Made by a program: the position numbers and the translations under genes. Positions 61,630-64,000 of a stretch of DNA of 64,000 bases are shown here, in pieces. Numbering within the stretch: position 1 is the first letter of the stretch; each line of letters opens with the position of its first letter. The notes below the pieces were generated by a model, which had not been told where the DNA came from, made no database searches, and saw only the letters and a program-made list of their open reading frames with translations. The stretch is from Frankiales bacterium (GTDB lineage Bacteria; Actinomycetota; Actinomycetes; S36-B12; CAIYMF01): contig WGLY01000016.1 in the NCBI GenBank assembly GCA_016125335.1, positions 1-64,000 on the forward strand. Reading direction: 5' to 3'.

Positions 61630-62495
61630 CCACGCGGGCCCAGCGCTGGGCGCTGCGCGCCTACCCGCCCGCCTTCCGTGAGCGCTACGGCGACGAGCTC
61701 GCCCAGCTCGTCGAGGACGCCGGCCGGCGCGGGCCCGCCGTGACGACGGACCTGCTCGTGGGCGCCCTGCGCGCCTGGGCGCGCCCGGCGTACTCCGGCG
61801 ACCCCGCCGAGCGCCGCCGCCTGCGCCTGCTCTCGAGCGTCTCGACGGTGTGGGTGGGGTTCTGCCTCGTGCTGTGCGGGACGGTGGGGACGCTGCGCCT
61901 GCTCGAGGACCCGCCCGCTCCCGGGTTCGACCCGTCGTCCGGCGCCTGGGCGTGGGCGCACGACGTCGCGGCCGCAGCGCTGTGGCTGTCACTGGCGCTG
62001 GTCGTCGCGGCAGCGGTCCCTCTCGGGGTCCGTGCACTGCGCATCCGCGCCGTCCGGCGCGTCGTCCTCGGCCCGGTGGTCGCTCTCGCGCTGCTCGGCG
62101 CGGGCTTCGAGGCGCTGGTGTCGGCGCGGCGGGCGATGCCGGCCTCCGACTGCTGCACAGCTCTGCCGACGTGGTACCTGGCCGGTGCCGCGGCGTGGCT
62201 GCTGGCATCCGCCGGCGTCGCCGCGTGGTGGACGGTCGCCATGCCGGTGGCGCTGCGGCGCGCGGCCCCGTCCGCGGACCGGCTGCGCCCGGCGGCCTGG
62301 GTGTCCGCGGCGGTGGTCCCGCTGCTCCTCGTGCCGGCCGTGCTCGTGTCGGTCGTGGCCGCGACGCACGGCGGTGCGTGGGGGCCGGCGTACGCGGCGT
62401 TGGTGTGGACCTGCGTGGCCGCGGTCGTGCTCGCCTGGGCCTGCGCCGCGACCAGCCTCGCCCGCGGCGTGCCGGCCCTGCTCGCGCACCCCTGA
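61626..62495 (+). CDS. Multi-pass membrane protein co-encoded with PadR
   Basis: The 289-residue product starts with a soluble segment RAYPPAFRERYGDELAQLVEDAG, a common lead in PadR partner proteins, and then has about six membrane helices. No catalytic motif is visible. The GTG overlaps the PadR stop by four bases (GTGA), so the two are translated together. It may sense or respond to a membrane condition. Confidence 0.8.
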   Translation: MTTRAQRWALRAYPPAFRERYGDELAQLVEDAGRRGPAVTTDLLVGALRAWARPAYSGDPAERRRLRLLSSVSTVWVGFCLVLCGTVGTLRLLEDPPAPGFDPSSGAWAWAHDVAAAALWLSLALVVAAAVPLGVRALRIRAVRRVVLGPVVALALLGAGFEALVSARRAMPASDCCTALPTWYLAGAAAWLLASAGVAAWWTVAMPVALRRAAPSADRLRPAAWVSAAVVPLLLVPAVLVSVVAATHGGAWGPAYAALVWTCVAAVVLAWACAATSLARGVPALLAHP

Positions 62496-62529
62496 GTCCG
62501 ACGCCGGTCGTCCGCGGTCCGGCGGACGG

Positions 62530-62874
62530 TCAGTAGCGCAGGCCGTCCGGGCCGAGGGTGGCCGGGCGCACCTCGTCGACCAGCCCGACCGGCAGCGCGG
62601 CGTACAGGTGCGGGAAGAGCTCGCCGGCACCGCCGTCCTCGAGCACCACCGGGACCCCGCCGGCCTCGAGCCGGTCGCGGTCCATGACGAGCACGACGAG
62701 CGGCTCCGGCGCGTCGGCGTAGAAGCGCGCCGCGGTGGCCGCCACCTGCTCCGGGGTGGAGGCGTGGATGAAGCCCTCCTGCTCGAGGGTGCGCCCGCGC
62801 GAGGAGGTGCGGTAGGCGCCCTCGGCCACGGCGCGCTCCCAGTCCGGGGCGAGGGCGATGTGGAGGATCCGCAC
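62530..62874 (-). CDS. DUF952-family protein
   Basis: The 114-residue product has the DUF952 pattern: VRILHIALAPDWERAVAEGAY, then EGFIHASTPEQVAATAARFY and LFPHLYAALPVGLVDEV. Relatives resemble ADP-ribose-binding or glutathione-linked small proteins, and function is unknown. GTG 62874 is seven bases behind TAGCCT (62882-62887, minus strand), which favours this start over a longer one. Confidence 0.85.
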   Translation of the reverse strand: MRILHIALAPDWERAVAEGAYRTSSRGRTLEQEGFIHASTPEQVAATAARFYADAPEPLVVLVMDRDRLEAGGVPVVLEDGGAGELFPHLYAALPVGLVDEVRPATLGPDGLRY

Positions 62875-62941
62875 GGCCGCGAGGCTAGGGCACCGGGCCA
62901 CCTGCGAACCCCTCGCGGGAGGCGTCCCACGATCCGGACCT

Positions 62942-62957
62942 CGTGAAGCGGTTCACA
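62942..62957. promoter_or_regulatory. CRP-like site overlapping the serA promoter
   Basis: GTGA-N6-TCACA (62943-62957) matches the CRP-family consensus; the arms extend to GTGAA and TTCAC. It lies over the expected -35 region of a promoter with -10 TACGAT (62968-62973), a position suited to regulation of serA. Confidence 0.5.
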
Positions 62958-63009
62958 AGCCGCTCGTTACGATGACGCCGTCTCCGACGCCGACCCGAAG
63001 GTGCCCACC

Positions 63010-64000
63010 GTGAGCAAGCCTGTCGTCCTCATCGCGGAAGAGCTGTCCCCGGCCACGGTGGAGGCCCTGGGGCCGGACTTCGAGATCCGCCACGTCGACG
63101 GCGCCGACCGCGCCGCGCTGTTGCCCGCGATCGCCGACGTCGACGCGATCCTCGTCCGCTCGGCCACCAAGGTCGACGCCGAGGCCATCGCCGCCGCCCG
63201 TCGCCTCAAGGTGGTGGCGCGCGCGGGCGTGGGCCTGGACAACGTCGACGTCAAGGCCGCGACGCAGGCCGGCGTGATGGTGGTCAACGCCCCCACGTCC
63301 AACATCGTCAGCGCCGCCGAGCTCGCCGTGGCGCTGCTGCTCGCGAGCGCCCGCAACATCGCCCCGGCCAACGCCTCGCTCAAGGCCGGCCAGTGGAAGC
63401 GCTCGAAGTACACCGGCGTCGAGCTCAGCGACAAGACCGTCGGGATCGTCGGTCTGGGCCGCATCGGCCTCCTCGTGGCGCAGCGGCTGTCCGCCTTCGG
63501 CGTGCGCCTGGTCGCCTACGACCCCTACGTGCAGCCGGCCCGCGCCGCGCAGCTCGGCATCCGCATGGCCGGCCTCGACGAGCTGCTCGCGGAGTCGGAC
63601 TTCATCACGGTGCACCTGCCCAAGACGCCCGACACCGTGGGCCTCATCGGCGAGGAGGCGCTGCGCAAGGTCAAGCCGAGCGTGCGCATCATCAACGCCG
63701 CCCGCGGCGGCATCGTCGACGAGCACGCCCTCTACGTGGCGATCAAGGAGGGCCGCGTCGCCGGCGCCGGGCTCGACGTGTTCGCCAGCGAGCCGTGCAC
63801 CGACTCGCCGCTGTTCGAGTTCGACCAGGTCGTCGCCACGCCGCACCTCGGCGCGTCCACGGACGAGGCCCAGGAGAAGGCGGGCATCGCCGTCGCCCGC
63901 TCGGTGCGGCTTGCCCTCGCGGGCGAGCTCGTGCCCGACGCCGTCAACGTCCAGGGCGGCTCGATCGCGGAGATCGTGCGGCCGGGCATCGCGCTGGCGG
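63010..64000 (+). CDS. serA: D-3-phosphoglycerate dehydrogenase, cut by the window edge
   Basis: SerA starts serine synthesis by oxidising 3-phosphoglycerate. About 330 residues are visible, in one open frame to the edge. Motifs are RAGVGLDNVDVKAATQAG, the NAD loop [30 protein letters not shown] and ATPHLGAST with the catalytic His. The C-terminal regulatory domains lie beyond the window. GTG 63010 has GAAGG upstream; a GTG at 63001 is in frame. Its position beyond ilvC matches mycobacterial gene order. Confidence 0.95.
   Translation, partial: MSKPVVLIAEELSPATVEALGPDFEIRHVDGADRAALLPAIADVDAILVRSATKVDAEAIAAARRLKVVARAGVGLDNVDVKAATQAGVMVVNAPTSNIVSAAELAVALLLASARNIAPANASLKAGQWKRSKYTGVELSDKTVGIVGLGRIGLLVAQRLSAFGVRLVAYDPYVQPARAAQLGIRMAGLDELLAESDFITVHLPKTPDTVGLIGEEALRKVKPSVRIINAARGGIVDEHALYVAIKEGRVAGAGLDVFASEPCTDSPLFEFDQVVATPHLGASTDEAQEKAGIAVARSVRLALAGELVPDAVNVQGGSIAEIVRPGIALA

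Overview
This is chromosomal DNA of a high-GC actinobacterium. Coding sequence is dense and GC-rich, GTG starts are common, and many start codons sit 6-7 nt behind a TAnnnT-type -10 box, which suggests leaderless transcripts. The gene set (GlgE, HelD, a mycothiol-dependent enzyme fold, Ccr) points the same way. Two GGDEF-EAL genes carry promoters that match the flagellar sigma-28 consensus with exact spacing, so the organism is probably motile. From memory, the right two-thirds follows the gene order of the Mycobacterium tuberculosis Rv2996c-Rv3032 region: serA, ilvCNB, gatBAC, ligA, Rv3015c, trmU, iscS, etfAB, then the Rv3030-3032 cluster. No rRNA, tRNA, CRISPR array, prophage or insertion sequence was seen.

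Layout. 1-4.6 kb: acyl-CoA metabolism (crotonyl-CoA carboxylase/reductase, methylmalonyl-CoA epimerase, thiolase, MeaB). 4.6-7 kb: an orphan PIN-like protein, a DUF2127 membrane protein and a thioredoxin-TPR protein. 7-11.6 kb: a four-gene operon on the minus strand (HtrA-like protease, MoxR ATPase, DUF58, VWA) in which every junction is a 4-bp ATGA overlap. 11.8-14.1 kb: a HelD-type helicase. 14.2-23.6 kb: glycogen/alpha-glucan metabolism, with glgE-glgB divergent from glgP, then glgX. 23.7-28.8 kb: enoyl-CoA hydratase, methyltransferase, a 63-residue small ORF, an acyltransferase, a GNAT protein and a PQQ-propeller lipoprotein.

28.9-32.5 kb: a methyltransferase-GH57-GT4 operon like the mycobacterial methylglucose lipopolysaccharide cluster. 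32.6-36.1 kb: a second methyltransferase, a mycothiol-dependent-type protein and etfBA behind a palindromic operator. 36.2-41.8 kb: cysteine desulfurase, mnmA, a MetE-like protein and ligA. 42-44 kb: the first GGDEF-EAL protein. 44.1-47.5 kb: gatCAB. 47.5-52.4 kb: a small membrane protein, a kinase-like protein, an L,D-transpeptidase, an aldo/keto reductase and a hydroxyacid dehydrogenase. 52.4-60.2 kb: branched-chain amino acid genes ilvD, then the second GGDEF-EAL gene, then ilvBNC behind a leader-peptide attenuator. 60.2-64 kb: a DUF1254 protein, a PadR regulator with a membrane partner, a DUF952 protein and serA, which runs off the window.

The regulatory DNA is the most distinctive part: paired sigma-28-like promoters, an ilv attenuator with peptide [14 protein letters not shown], a PadR-type operator shared by two loci 14 kb apart, a palindrome over the etfBA -10 box, two CRP-like sites, an inverted pair of DnaA-box-like sequences, and a family of three related long intergenic hairpins. 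No wholly new multi-gene system could be demonstrated. No stretch longer than 300 bases lacks a gene. All functional calls rest on reading motifs; no database search was run.
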